Below, piece after piece: positions 1-7,892 of a DNA stretch of 19,766 nucleotides; position 1 is the first letter of the stretch; each line of letters opens with the position of its first letter. Under the pieces are notes generated by a model. It worked only from the letters and a program-made list of their open reading frames with translations, made no database searches and was not told where the DNA came from. The position numbers were made by a program, and so were the translations under genes. Source of the DNA: an uncultured Flavobacteriaceae bacterium (GTDB taxonomy: Bacteria; Bacteroidota; Bacteroidia; Flavobacteriales; Flavobacteriaceae); contig CAJWNW010000022.1 in the NCBI GenBank assembly GCA_913044085.1, forward strand, positions 1-19,766. Reading direction: 5' to 3'.

Positions 1-337
1 TAAGGGTAAGCGCCGCGGCATAATTCAAAATTTCAGGGACGGCCAACCAAGCTATTTTTTCATTGAGAATCAAAAAAAAAAGTACAATCCAGCCAATCCA
101 TAAAGCATATTTCATGAAGTTTTTAGAGGTAGTTTTTGTAGCTCGATATATGGCTATAAAGGAAATAGTTAAAAATAGAAAGTCTAAGTCTTTCCACCAA
201 AATGGAACCGCTTCATAACCTGTCGATGTGTACAAATGGGAGATAAAAAGCAAAGGTGTTACAAGGCAATGCACTACGCAGAGCGAGCTGGCAACGGCAC
301 CAAAAATATCGGGCTTTGAGGTAATTAATCTTATCAT
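1..337 (-). CDS. MerC domain-containing membrane protein (N-terminal 112 residues; C-terminus outside window)
   Basis: A reading frame starts at an ATG at 335-337 on the minus strand and runs off the left edge, so the C-terminus is missing. The visible protein begins MIRLITSKPDIFGAVASSLC and carries a CVVHC motif (Cys20, His23, Cys24) in the first membrane helix, followed by further hydrophobic segments around residues 45-60 and 75-92 (WIGWIVLFFLILNEK). This layout, with C-x-x-H-C followed by TPLLF, is typical of the short MerC-domain proteins of Bacteroidota. MerC in mercury-resistance operons is an inner-membrane Hg(II) transporter. The flavobacterial homologues are usually not in mer operons and may handle another metal, so the substrate is unknown. 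No mer gene is visible beside it. A run of ten T (coding strand) at 72-81 lies inside the gene with the frame intact. The family call is fairly sure; the function is not. Confidence 0.8.
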   Translation of the reverse strand, partial: MIRLITSKPDIFGAVASSLCVVHCLVTPLLFISHLYTSTGYEAVPFWWKDLDFLFLTISFIAIYRATKTTSKNFMKYALWIGWIVLFFLILNEKIAWLAVPEILNYAAALTL

Positions 338-356
338 GATTTATTTAAATGAAGTG

Positions 357-364
357 CAAATATA
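357..364 (-). promoter_or_regulatory. Candidate -7 box of the MerC-like gene promoter
   Basis: On the minus strand this reads TATATTTG, a perfect match to the Bacteroidota -7 consensus TANNTTTG, and lies about 20 bases upstream of the MerC-like start codon. The -33 element is weak: no clear TTTG is found at the expected distance of about 19 bases. In AT-rich DNA such an octamer can occur by chance, so this is suggestive only. Confidence 0.35.
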
Positions 365-590
365 AATATTTAATCCCTCATAATAATTTTTATTTTATAA
401 TGTTTTCCTACTGTTGTAATTTTCAATTAATCGTTAGTTTAAAACTTTTTTAAGATAAAGTGTTGCAACTAAAAATATTCACAAAAAGTAAGCTATCGTT
501 GTATTTACCCAAATTCAGCAAATGAACAGTTTAAAATTAACCAACTCTCAACTGAAATCGCAGTTTATAATTTATTGGGACCCGTATTGT

Positions 591-614
591 AAAAACCAAA
601 GTAATAGCTTTGGT
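591..614 (-). terminator. Probable intrinsic terminator after the Asp-box protein gene
   Basis: Read on the minus strand, the sequence ACCAAAG, a six-base loop CTATTA, and CTTTGGT form a perfect 7-bp stem at 595-614, followed directly by a run of T (591-594 plus the last stem T). It lies about 160 bases downstream of the stop codon at 775 and before the promoter of the MerC-like gene, where an end of transcription would be expected. The stem is short and only moderately GC-rich, so efficiency is uncertain. Confidence 0.45.
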
Positions 615-774
615 GCCAACCAACGTTTTAATATATCAAATTTGTATTCTGGTATATATTAAAACTAAATTTTTTGTTGCAAATAATAGTTGGTTGGTGT
701 GTTATTAAGAAACTTAGAATTAGTTAATAAAGATACCTCTCTGTTAGTGAGGAATTAGTTCAGTATTTTCAAAT

Positions 775-3700
775 CTAATCAAGTACTGCTGGCGAGCCAT
801 TTGATTCTAGTTTTTCGCCCAAAGCAGGAACTTTTACTTTAGAAAATTCTTCCAGTTTGGGTTTTAGTTCTTCAAACATGGTTTTGGCCATATTATAACT
901 TTCCATATGAAGCTTTGTTTGACCATATGAATTACCAGTAAGTCCACTGGCTGCAAAGTATATCCTGTAGCTAATAGAGAGTTGTTCTTTTTCACCTACT
1001 TCGGATTTTGCAGCACTGCCTTTAAGAAGTAGCTTCAACGCATGCATTTCGGTCCGTAAGGCATAAATTTCTTCTGTAAGCGCAGCTTGATTTGAAGTGG
1101 TAAACTTGAGAATTTTCTCAAATTTTTCAAGTTGATTGGAAGCTTTATTAAAACTGTGTTCTACTTTACTTACATCTTTACTTAAAGCTATGAGTTTTTT
1201 AGTATAAGCCTCTGTTTCACCAGCTAACGGATTAGTGAGTATATTGGTTCTAATGCGTTTTACCTTAAACGGAACAGGGTCTGATAACTGTACCCTTCGC
1301 CCAGCAATACGTTTGTATAATTGTGCGGTATAATTACCGCTTTTAACATTAAAACGCCAGGTTTGGATTTGTTTGTTTTTAGAATTGGCATTAACTGTTG
1401 TTCCAAAGGGTTGTTTTAAGTCCCAATTGACGTGATTCATTCCTTTCTTCAAAGGCTGTATGAGTTGATCTATTATATTCCCAGCAATATCACAAATTAC
1501 AATGATTGCATCGTTACCGGCTTCAACCATTTCATTATCTAATGTGTCCCAACCAGGAAAAGGGATGTTAACATCCTTGAGTTCTTTTTCACGTTCTTGT
1601 CTTTTGGTTTTACTACTAGGGTGATCATCTTTGATAAAATAGCGGATTAATGCACCATACTCTGGATTTTTAGAAGTAAAAAAGGAAGCACCTTGACTAG
1701 ATGTACCACCTATTAATGGTTGGTATTGTAGAGCTGTTCTGGGTTGAAACAAAATTCCATCTTGTTCTAAACTCTTTTCAGAAATGTTTCTTAGTGCACT
1801 GTAATCGTCTAAAACATAAAAACTACGTCCAAAAGTAGCTAGCACCAAGTCGTTTTCACGTTTTTGGATGGCTAAATCTCTAACCGATATTGTTGGTAAT
1901 CCGTTTGAAAACTTATGCCATTGATTTCCTTGATCTAAGCTAAGATATACACCATATTCAGTAGCTAAAAACAGTAAATTAGGATTTATATGATCTTGAA
2001 CTAAACGCCAAACAAGGGTGTTGTCTGGTATACCTGTGGTTATTGGGGTCCATTTTTTACCCCCATTAGTGGTTTTAAATAAATAGGGCTTGTAATCCCC
2101 AAACTTATGGTTATCAAGTGCAATATAAGCTACATTTTCATTAAATAAATCTGCTTTAATGTCATTTACAAATGCAGATTCTGGAACTCCTGGCAGTTGG
2201 TTTACCTTTATTTTGGTCCAATTATTTCCACCATCTTTAGTAATTTGTAATATACCGTCATCAGTACCTGCGTACAAAATATTCTCATTTAGTTTAGACT
2301 CAGCTAAAGATGTTATGGTGTTGTAAGTAGACATGGCATATACATCCCAAGCATTGTCAAAACTTTGTTGTTTTCCCATAACAGGCAAACTTAAACGTTC
2401 TTCATTTTTGGTTAAATCATATGATATTGCATTCCAGCTGTCCCCTCTATCCTCTGAACGCCACACCCTTTGCGTACCAAAATAAAGGCGCTTTGGGTCA
2501 TGTTGACTCACCAAAATAGGAGAGTCCCAATTATAACGTTCGTAAACTTCACCTAAACGATTTTGCGGCTTAATGTAGGTTGCCTCTCCAGTAGTTTTAT
2601 CAATACGATATAAATTACCTTGTTGCCACTGGGCATAAACGATATCTGGGTTTCCAGGTTCTGTGGCTGGTTGGTGCCCATCACCTCCAAGTAACACATA
2701 CCAGTCTGAGTTAGAAATTCCATTAGATTTCAAGGTTCTAGAAGGCCCTCCTTGGGTGTTATTATCTTGAGTTCCACCATAAATATTATAAAATGGGGTG
2801 GCATCATCAACAGCTAATTTATAGAACTGGGTCAATGGTAGATTATTGATAAATTTCCAATTGTTAGTATTATCAAAAGATTCGTATAAACCACCATCAC
2901 AGCCAAATAACAAATAGTTTGGATCTTTGGCCTTGAACACTAAAGCATGGTTATCTGAATGTTTGTTCTGTTCTTTCATTGTGTAAAAGGTTTTACCACC
3001 ATCCTCAGAAACTAAGGCTCTTACATTCATTAAAAATATCTTATCAAATTGATGTGGGGATGCTACAAGCTCTTGATAATAGTGTGGACCAGTTCCCCCA
3101 GAAACTGTGTCAGACATTTTGGTCCAGCTTCCACCACTGTTAGTTGATTTGTAAACCGCACCTTTTCTATGATTTAACTCAATGGCTGCATACAATATAT
3201 TAGATTTCATAGGAGAGATAGCTAGGCCAATTTTACCCATGCTAGATTTTGGTAAACCATTATCAATCTTAAACCAATTGTTACCACCATCTGTACTTTT
3301 GTATAGAGAAGTTCCGGGGCCACCACCCATATACGCCGCTACATTTCTATGACGTTGCCATGACGCTGCATAAAGAATAGCAGGATTTGATGCGTCAATA
3401 ACTAAATCTGTCACTCCAGCCCATTTATTTATGTTGAGTGTATTTTTCCATGTTTTACCACCATCGATAGTTTTGTACAAACCACGTTCTCCATCAGGGC
3501 TCCACAATGGGCCTTGAACAGCAACCCAAATAATATTAGGGTCTTGAGGGTGTACAACAATTTTAGAGATATGTTCTGATTTTTTTAAACCTGAATTTTT
3601 CCATGTTTTTCCTCCGTCTTTACTTACAAATAAACCATGGCCAATACCAACATGTCGTCCTCCAACATTTTCACCTGTACCTAACCAAATCTTTTCATTG

Positions 3701-4020
3701 TTATGAGGGTCTACAGTTACACATCCTGTAGAATAAAAAGATTCTTTGTCTGTAAGTGGTGTCCATGTTGTTCCAGAATTTGTAGTTTTCCAAAGCCCTC
3801 CAGATCCTACTGCCACATACCATACATTCTCATTATTATAATCTATAGCTATATCTGCAATTCGGCCAGACATGAATGCAGGGCCAATACTTCTAAATTT
3901 AAAACCATCTAAAGCATTTTCTAATAGGTTTTTTTCCTTGTTTTCCTGGGCGATGATGTGCATTGAAAAGACAAAAGATAAAAGGACAACAAGCATTTTT
4001 TTTATAAGATTCATAATCAT
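775..4020 (-). CDS. Exported Asp-box/BNR beta-propeller protein (VPS10/sortilin-like 'glycosyl hydrolase')
   Basis: The protein has 1081 residues and an N-terminal signal peptide (hydrophobic core about residues 9-23, likely cleavage after HIIAQ), so it is periplasmic or outer-membrane exposed. The sequence shows about ten Asp-box (BNR) motifs of the S-x-D-x-G-x-T-W type. Examples are GLWKTTNSGTTW (75-86), GLFVSKDGGKTW (129-140) and GLYKTIDGGKTW (180-191), with later variants at AVYKSTNSGGSW and YLFKTTNGGKKW. Such repeats mark the blade turns of large beta-propellers of the sialidase/VPS10 type. After the propeller comes a segment resembling a FlgD-like Ig fold (around GMNHVNWDLKQPFG), then a helical region rich in Lys and Glu near residues 955-1000. 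The family is commonly labelled glycosyl hydrolase or sortilin in Bacteroidota, but no catalytic residues can be pointed to, and a binding or protein-processing role is as likely. There are two possible ATG starts, MIMNL or MNL; both leave the signal peptide intact. The 157-base gap to the DUF418 gene suggests its own promoter. No T9SS C-terminal sorting domain is seen. Confidence 0.85.
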   Translation of the reverse strand: MIMNLIKKMLVVLLSFVFSMHIIAQENKEKNLLENALDGFKFRSIGPAFMSGRIADIAIDYNNENVWYVAVGSGGLWKTTNSGTTWTPLTDKESFYSTGCVTVDPHNNEKIWLGTGENVGGRHVGIGHGLFVSKDGGKTWKNSGLKKSEHISKIVVHPQDPNIIWVAVQGPLWSPDGERGLYKTIDGGKTWKNTLNINKWAGVTDLVIDASNPAILYAASWQRHRNVAAYMGGGPGTSLYKSTDGGNNWFKIDNGLPKSSMGKIGLAISPMKSNILYAAIELNHRKGAVYKSTNSGGSWTKMSDTVSGGTGPHYYQELVASPHQFDKIFLMNVRALVSEDGGKTFYTMKEQNKHSDNHALVFKAKDPNYLLFGCDGGLYESFDNTNNWKFINNLPLTQFYKLAVDDATPFYNIYGGTQDNNTQGGPSRTLKSNGISNSDWYVLLGGDGHQPATEPGNPDIVYAQWQQGNLYRIDKTTGEATYIKPQNRLGEVYERYNWDSPILVSQHDPKRLYFGTQRVWRSEDRGDSWNAISYDLTKNEERLSLPVMGKQQSFDNAWDVYAMSTYNTITSLAESKLNENILYAGTDDGILQITKDGGNNWTKIKVNQLPGVPESAFVNDIKADLFNENVAYIALDNHKFGDYKPYLFKTTNGGKKWTPITTGIPDNTLVWRLVQDHINPNLLFLATEYGVYLSLDQGNQWHKFSNGLPTISVRDLAIQKRENDLVLATFGRSFYVLDDYSALRNISEKSLEQDGILFQPRTALQYQPLIGGTSSQGASFFTSKNPEYGALIRYFIKDDHPSSKTKRQEREKELKDVNIPFPGWDTLDNEMVEAGNDAIIVICDIAGNIIDQLIQPLKKGMNHVNWDLKQPFGTTVNANSKNKQIQTWRFNVKSGNYTAQLYKRIAGRRVQLSDPVPFKVKRIRTNILTNPLAGETEAYTKKLIALSKDVSKVEHSFNKASNQLEKFEKILKFTTSNQAALTEEIYALRTEMHALKLLLKGSAAKSEVGEKEQLSISYRIYFAASGLTGNSYGQTKLHMESYNMAKTMFEELKPKLEEFSKVKVPALGEKLESNGSPAVLD

Positions 4021-4177
4021 TTTGTTAGTAGTTTTAAACCAACTAATATATAAAAAATATACAGTTTCAGTTTTTGTAATTTGAACAAAAAACGATGAGG
4101 GTTTTATAAAATATTCACAAGTATAAAAAAATACTGTGGAGCCAAGAGGCGTAAAATCGAATTATTTCAGTTTTAAT

Positions 4178-5383
4178 TTAGCTGTTTTTAAATGAAAAAT
4201 AAGTCAACTTTCTCCACAGCCATTCCAATGGTCCTAATTGGTATTTTTTTAAAACTAAAGGAGAAACTATTAAAATTAGAAACCATACAGCAATTACAAT
4301 AAGGAACTGCTGCAACCTGTCAAGCGTACCGAAAAGCCCTAATCCATGGCCATTAAAAATGAGTGTGCAAATTACGGACATGCCTATATAGTTAGAAAAT
4401 GCCATTCGCCCTGTGGCTTGCAATCGATTTTGAAATTTTTTAAATATTCCTTTTTTATAAATCCAAATAAATAATCCAATATAGCCTAATGCCATAAAAA
4501 GACCTGATACAAATTTATAATTCGCACCAATGTTCATCACGTATGCACCGGACCATTGGGAAGCATACACTTGACCCAATCCTATACTAGAGAGTATTAA
4601 TCCTGGTATGAATCCCACCCACATCATCTTTTTATAATATGCAGTTGATTTATCAGCAGATAAAATTCCTTTTCGATATAATATCATACCTAACAACATC
4701 ATTGCACTGGTGCGCCAAAATATTTCAATCATAAAAACAAGGGTTTGAAGTTCTAGAGCATTTTTAAATCTAAGTGGCATTTGATTAATATAAGAACCTT
4801 GCATGATTTTGGTTTGTACAGAGATTTGTTCAGTAGAAGGGTAAAAGAAAGCAAAAGTGCTTTCGAGTGCGTCTTTTGGCATGCCATAATAGGTCATAAA
4901 ATTTAAACTTATGGGAATTAGAAAAAGAACAACTGCCACAATAAAAAGTGTACGTATTGACTTTTTTCTAAAAAAGAAAACCAGACTTCCACAAATGGCA
5001 TAGGCTACCAATATATCTCCTACCCATATGAAATAGGCGTGTATTAAACCAAAGATTAAAAGCCAAAACATTCTTTTGTAATGCAATGCAGCAACTCGCT
5101 TACCTTTTGCTTCTATTCTTTGCGTGAATAAAACCACACCTGCTCCAAACAGCATTGAGAAAATAGACATAAATCGAGTATCTGCAAAAATGTAGTTGAA
5201 GCCATGAAAATATTGATTGTAGCCTTCTAAACCAGCACCAATTGTGGGGTTCATATATGCCATACTGATTTGAGAAAAAGATGTGATATTCATCATCAGA
5301 ATTCCTAAAACAGCAAATCCACGTATCAAGTCGAGCGAATGAATTCTGTTTTTTAAGTTGATATACTGGGATAAACTTGACAT
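4178..5383 (-). CDS. DUF418 domain-containing multi-pass membrane protein
   Basis: The 401-residue protein starts at an ATG. Its first hydrophobic helix contains SLDLIRGFAVLGILMMNI, the N-terminal signature of the DUF418/YeiB-like membrane family. About nine to ten membrane segments follow, among them FADTRFMSIFSMLFGAG, the helices after residue 105 and a C-terminal pair. The C-terminal part holds the family's conserved GRMAFSNYIG motif and the closing GPLEWLWR near residues 384-391, so the protein is full length. The family is related to membrane acyltransferase-like proteins, but its biochemical role is unknown; the gene is often found near transporters or hydrolases. It is separated from both neighbours by more than 150 bases, so it is probably transcribed alone from the promoter box near 5450. 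Nothing ties it directly to the mannan locus. Confidence 0.88.
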   Translation of the reverse strand: MSSLSQYINLKNRIHSLDLIRGFAVLGILMMNITSFSQISMAYMNPTIGAGLEGYNQYFHGFNYIFADTRFMSIFSMLFGAGVVLFTQRIEAKGKRVAALHYKRMFWLLIFGLIHAYFIWVGDILVAYAICGSLVFFFRKKSIRTLFIVAVVLFLIPISLNFMTYYGMPKDALESTFAFFYPSTEQISVQTKIMQGSYINQMPLRFKNALELQTLVFMIEIFWRTSAMMLLGMILYRKGILSADKSTAYYKKMMWVGFIPGLILSSIGLGQVYASQWSGAYVMNIGANYKFVSGLFMALGYIGLFIWIYKKGIFKKFQNRLQATGRMAFSNYIGMSVICTLIFNGHGLGLFGTLDRLQQFLIVIAVWFLILIVSPLVLKKYQLGPLEWLWRKLTYFSFKNS

Positions 5384-5449
5384 TATTAGTTGTTATTAAA
5401 ATCAATATCAATTAATGCCAAGTTACTTTTGGCTCAGGTCTGCACATCA

Positions 5450-5457
5450 CAAATATA
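5450..5457 (-). promoter_or_regulatory. Candidate -7 box of the DUF418 gene promoter
   Basis: The minus strand reads TATATTTG, matching the Bacteroidota TANNTTTG -7 consensus, 66 bases upstream of the DUF418 ATG. This would give a leader of roughly 60 bases. No clear -33 TTTG lies at the usual spacing, so support rests on the -7 box and its position alone. Confidence 0.3.
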
Positions 5458-5583
5458 AATAATACCTTGGAGTATGAGGGAGTTAAATTGAACTATTATG
5501 GGAAGAATCTAATCAATTAATCTTAGCTAATCCAATTCCTTTTCGTCTGTTTAGAAATGTTTGGAGATGAGAGCTCTTTAGCT

Positions 5584-5635
5584 TTGTAAAAATCAGAGAT
5601 AATATTTTTAAATCAGATATTTTATGATTTTACAA
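5584..5635 (-). terminator. AT-rich imperfect stem-loop directly after the alpha/beta-hydrolase stop codon
   Basis: The arms TTGTAAAAATC (5584-5594) and GATTTTACAA (5626-5635) are complementary over ten pairs with one bulged A. The outer arm touches the stop codon of the hydrolase gene. The inner part can pair further through AATAT/ATATT. The stem is AT-rich and no long T-run follows, so it is not a classical Rho-independent terminator. It could instead be a 3'-end stabilising hairpin. Confidence 0.3.
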
Positions 5636-6475
5636 TTAGTGATTATTTATAAAATTGTTGAATTCCGTCTTTGCAGTCAAACTTTCAAAAAGAGAGACAT
5701 GTTCACCACCGGAAATTTCAACAAATTGTCTGTTTTGACAACTTGAGCAACTTATTACGTCTTGTTTAAAAGTTGGCCACAAGTACATCTGTATAGGGGA
5801 ATCATTTAACCCTTGAACAAACAAAATATCCGACTTAAAACCATTTGTAAAATTAAGTAATGACCTTTGAAAATATGCGTTGGGGTTAGTAGAGGTGATT
5901 CCATATTCATCCTTTAGATTAGTGCACACAGCGCTAGGTTGAATTTGGCTATTTTCCTCTAATTGACATCTATAAACAAGATTTAATGGTCCTGGTGCAT
6001 TGGCAATTACGCCATTTGTTTGGTGCATTGTATTAAGTCTTGTTACCATATAGCCTCCCTGAGAATGCCCCGCTAAGAATATCTTATTTACTGTTATTCC
6101 TAACTCTTGACTTGCGTTATTCTTCAACCATAATAAGGCAGCTTCACATTGAATAATACTGTCACCTAATAATATATTTTCTTGGGGATATGCTACACTT
6201 ACAATCATCATATCATCTCTGTCTAAAATACTCTTGAATTTATCAAGAGCTGTATTTGCAGCAGTATTTAAGTTAAAGTCATATAATATTGTACCGTGAA
6301 ATACCAATAAGACATCAACTTCATTTAAGGCAGGTTTGTCTATTACAAGATTAACATTAATATTATTATAGGTAATATTCTGTGTTACTCTGTAAGCAGC
6401 AATTGATTGTTCTGTAGTATTTTTTGTGGTACAGGACAAAGAAAATACAACTGATAATAAAAAAAATAGTCTCAA
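5636..6475 (-). CDS. Alpha/beta-hydrolase lipoprotein (esterase/PHB-depolymerase-like), TTG start
   Basis: The 279-residue protein shows an alpha/beta-hydrolase layout. LLVFHG near 57-61 is the likely oxyanion-hole HG. The nucleophile elbow is GHSQGG with Ser138, the acid is probably Asp225 in GLNDSP, and the base is His259 in GGEHV. A very short lipoprotein signal (RLFFLLSVVFSLSC, Cys15) implies acylation and anchoring in a membrane. Several Cys (170, 184 and the CSSC at 243-246) could form disulfides outside the cytoplasm. The frame has no ATG that keeps the signal peptide: the codon at 6473-6475 is TTG, and an in-frame stop lies at 6521-6523, so translation must begin at TTG or another non-ATG codon. 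It lies 301 bases downstream of the mannan operon and may be an accessory esterase of that locus, but it could equally be independent. Substrate unknown. Confidence 0.8.
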   Translation of the reverse strand: MRLFFLLSVVFSLSCTTKNTTEQSIAAYRVTQNITYNNINVNLVIDKPALNEVDVLLVFHGTILYDFNLNTAANTALDKFKSILDRDDMMIVSVAYPQENILLGDSIIQCEAALLWLKNNASQELGITVNKIFLAGHSQGGYMVTRLNTMHQTNGVIANAPGPLNLVYRCQLEENSQIQPSAVCTNLKDEYGITSTNPNAYFQRSLLNFTNGFKSDILFVQGLNDSPIQMYLWPTFKQDVISCSSCQNRQFVEISGGEHVSLFESLTAKTEFNNFINNH

Positions 6476-6776
6476 AGTAAAAATATAGTTTAATAAAATT
6501 AGTAAAATTAAGTCAAATTGTTAGATTTTTTGTGTTGATCCTTAGTTTTGACAAGTAGACTCATCTTGGAAACGCCTAGAATGACTTGCATCTTTCTCTA
6601 TCTTCCCGATTGAGAAACGCAATATGCTGTATATTGAGCCCAGTTGTCTAAACCCAACAAGCCTTTACAAATAAATTTGCAGGACTTATTATGGTTTATC
6701 TGCAGTAATACTGCGCTTCATCGCGGAGCACCTCCGTACGAGAGAAGTCACATTATTTTGTAAGGATTTGGAATTA
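6476..6776. other. Non-coding stretch with clustered small hairpins and a GC-rich patch
   Basis: These 301 bases separate the mannan operon from the alpha/beta-hydrolase gene and hold no credible reading frame. The left 60 bases are plain AT-rich leader. Between about 6535 and 6750 the composition changes. Small inverted repeats are found at 6620-6636 (CAATAT/ATATTG), 6702-6714 (GCAGT/ACTGC, three-base loop) and 6724-6736 (CGGAG/CTCCG, three-base loop). The patch 6711-6745 is far richer in GC than its surroundings. None is followed by a T-run on the minus strand, so they are not obvious terminators. The pattern is reminiscent of degenerate palindromic intergenic repeats (REP-like) or of a structured RNA; neither can be proven from one copy. 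Confidence 0.5.
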
Positions 6777-7871
6777 TTAAAATAAAATATCGTTTAAATA
6801 ACCCCACATTTCGTTATGGAAATTGATAGGCTCTAAATCACCAACTTCAGGAGCTTCACCCATGCGAACTATTACTAGATTGTGACTTGGGATAACATCA
6901 AGATATTGACCATTTTTACCCATCCCCGCAATTAAATCTTCTGGAGCGTTGGATGCTAAAGAAGTCTCTATTGGAATCGTTATACCTGGTGGAATCAAAC
7001 TATCTTTGCCATTGAGCCACCATAGGAACCCATAAGATTTATTTATTTGTTGAGACGTATTTACCATGTTTGAAAAATAATTTGTATCATTCAAAATTAC
7101 ATGACCATCCCATACGCCTTCATTTAATATCAACAACCCAAACCTAGCCATATCCCGTGCCGTACTCCAGTAAATATTATTGTAGTTTGATTGAACCCAA
7201 CTTCCACCCATTCCTATTTTCATTTTTACTTTTTGGTTGGTAAAATCATTGTATGTCATTTCGGACGCGTTTTCGATTACATCTTTTAATATGGTATATG
7301 TAGCATTGTGATAAAACCAGTTTGTTCCAGGATTATTTTTGTAAGTAAGGCAATTGGGTGTTGTGCAATTGAGGTTATCCACTTCATAATCTAAACCAGT
7401 TGTCATGGTCAGATGGTGCTTAATTTTAATCAAATTCTCCTGACTTTCATCTAAACTTGTCCATCCACTGCCAAGATATGTACTACTATTATCCTCAATT
7501 GATATAAGCCCATTGGCTTGAGCAATCCCTATTAAAAAGGCGGTAAGTGTCTTTCCAGCAGAAGCCCAATACCAATTTGAGTTTTTATCAAAAGCTGTTG
7601 TTATTTGAATGTTATTGCCCCAATAATTCTCTAAAATAATTTTCCCATCTTTTAAAACTATAAAAGCACGAGTGTTGTTAAGTTCAAGAAAATCATAAAG
7701 ATTTCCAATTTCAATAGAATCCCAGTTTAGTTCATCAGGAGTTATAGTTTCCCATTGGTCGGAATCTACACTTGGAAAATATAGATTATCAGCTACTGGC
7801 TCGCTAATCTGAGCTTCATTTTTTGAACACGAAGAGTGTATTAGTAACAATAGCAGCAGAAACTTTTTCAT
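6777..7871 (-). CDS. Serine hydrolase lipoprotein, beta-lactamase class C / NylB-like fold
   Basis: The 364-residue protein has a lipoprotein signal (IHSSC, Cys15). It shows the serine beta-lactamase/DD-peptidase motifs: S-x-x-K as SAGK (Ser104, Lys107), Y-x-N as YHN (Tyr187, Asn189) and a GKNG tetrad (318-321) in the place of K/H-T-G. The extended pattern (WYWASAGKTLTAFLIG, then STARDMARFGLLILN and YGFLWWLN) is that of the family containing class C beta-lactamase-like esterases and 6-aminohexanoate-dimer hydrolase. Antibiotic resistance is therefore not implied; an esterase or amidase is more likely. It lies 21 bases after the last GH92 gene in the same direction and so is probably the final gene of the operon. 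That suggests a role in removing acyl or amide substituents from the glycan or its peptide part, which is inference from context only. Confidence 0.85.
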   Translation of the reverse strand: MKKFLLLLLLIHSSCSKNEAQISEPVADNLYFPSVDSDQWETITPDELNWDSIEIGNLYDFLELNNTRAFIVLKDGKIILENYWGNNIQITTAFDKNSNWYWASAGKTLTAFLIGIAQANGLISIEDNSSTYLGSGWTSLDESQENLIKIKHHLTMTTGLDYEVDNLNCTTPNCLTYKNNPGTNWFYHNATYTILKDVIENASEMTYNDFTNQKVKMKIGMGGSWVQSNYNNIYWSTARDMARFGLLILNEGVWDGHVILNDTNYFSNMVNTSQQINKSYGFLWWLNGKDSLIPPGITIPIETSLASNAPEDLIAGMGKNGQYLDVIPSHNLVIVRMGEAPEVGDLEPINFHNEMWGYLNDILF

Positions 7872-7892
7872 AGAAATAATTATTTAATTGAT

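Larger units (their letters stand above)
338..774. other. Intergenic region between the MerC-like gene and the Asp-box protein gene
   Basis: These 437 bases hold no convincing gene. Visible in order from the left are a TATATTTG promoter box for the MerC-like gene, an AT-rich stretch, the perfect 8-base palindrome GTTGCAAC at 462-469, a plus-strand open frame of 46 codons at 522-662 with no recognisable similarity, a hairpin followed by a U-run on the minus strand at 591-614, and a second GTTGCAA at 676-682. The palindrome could be an operator for the MerC-like gene, whose start lies about 125 bases away, but no regulator family can be assigned from one copy. Confidence 0.6.

Noticed and set aside
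522..662. Plus-strand open frame of 46 codons in the intergenic region.
   Set aside because: No recognisable family, no ribosome binding site, and it runs across the minus-strand terminator hairpin; probably chance.
3703..4084. Plus-strand open frames antisense to the 5' end of the Asp-box protein gene.
   Set aside because: They lie opposite a strongly supported gene and their translations resemble no protein family.
4120..4160. Terminator after the DUF418 gene (GCC/GGC hairpin and T-run near 4127-4150).
   Set aside because: The stem has only three pairs and the T-run is eight bases away; too weak to call.
6777..7871. Beta-lactamase as an antibiotic-resistance gene.
   Set aside because: The motifs fit the broader serine-hydrolase family (GKNG rather than KTG) and the gene belongs to a glycan operon.
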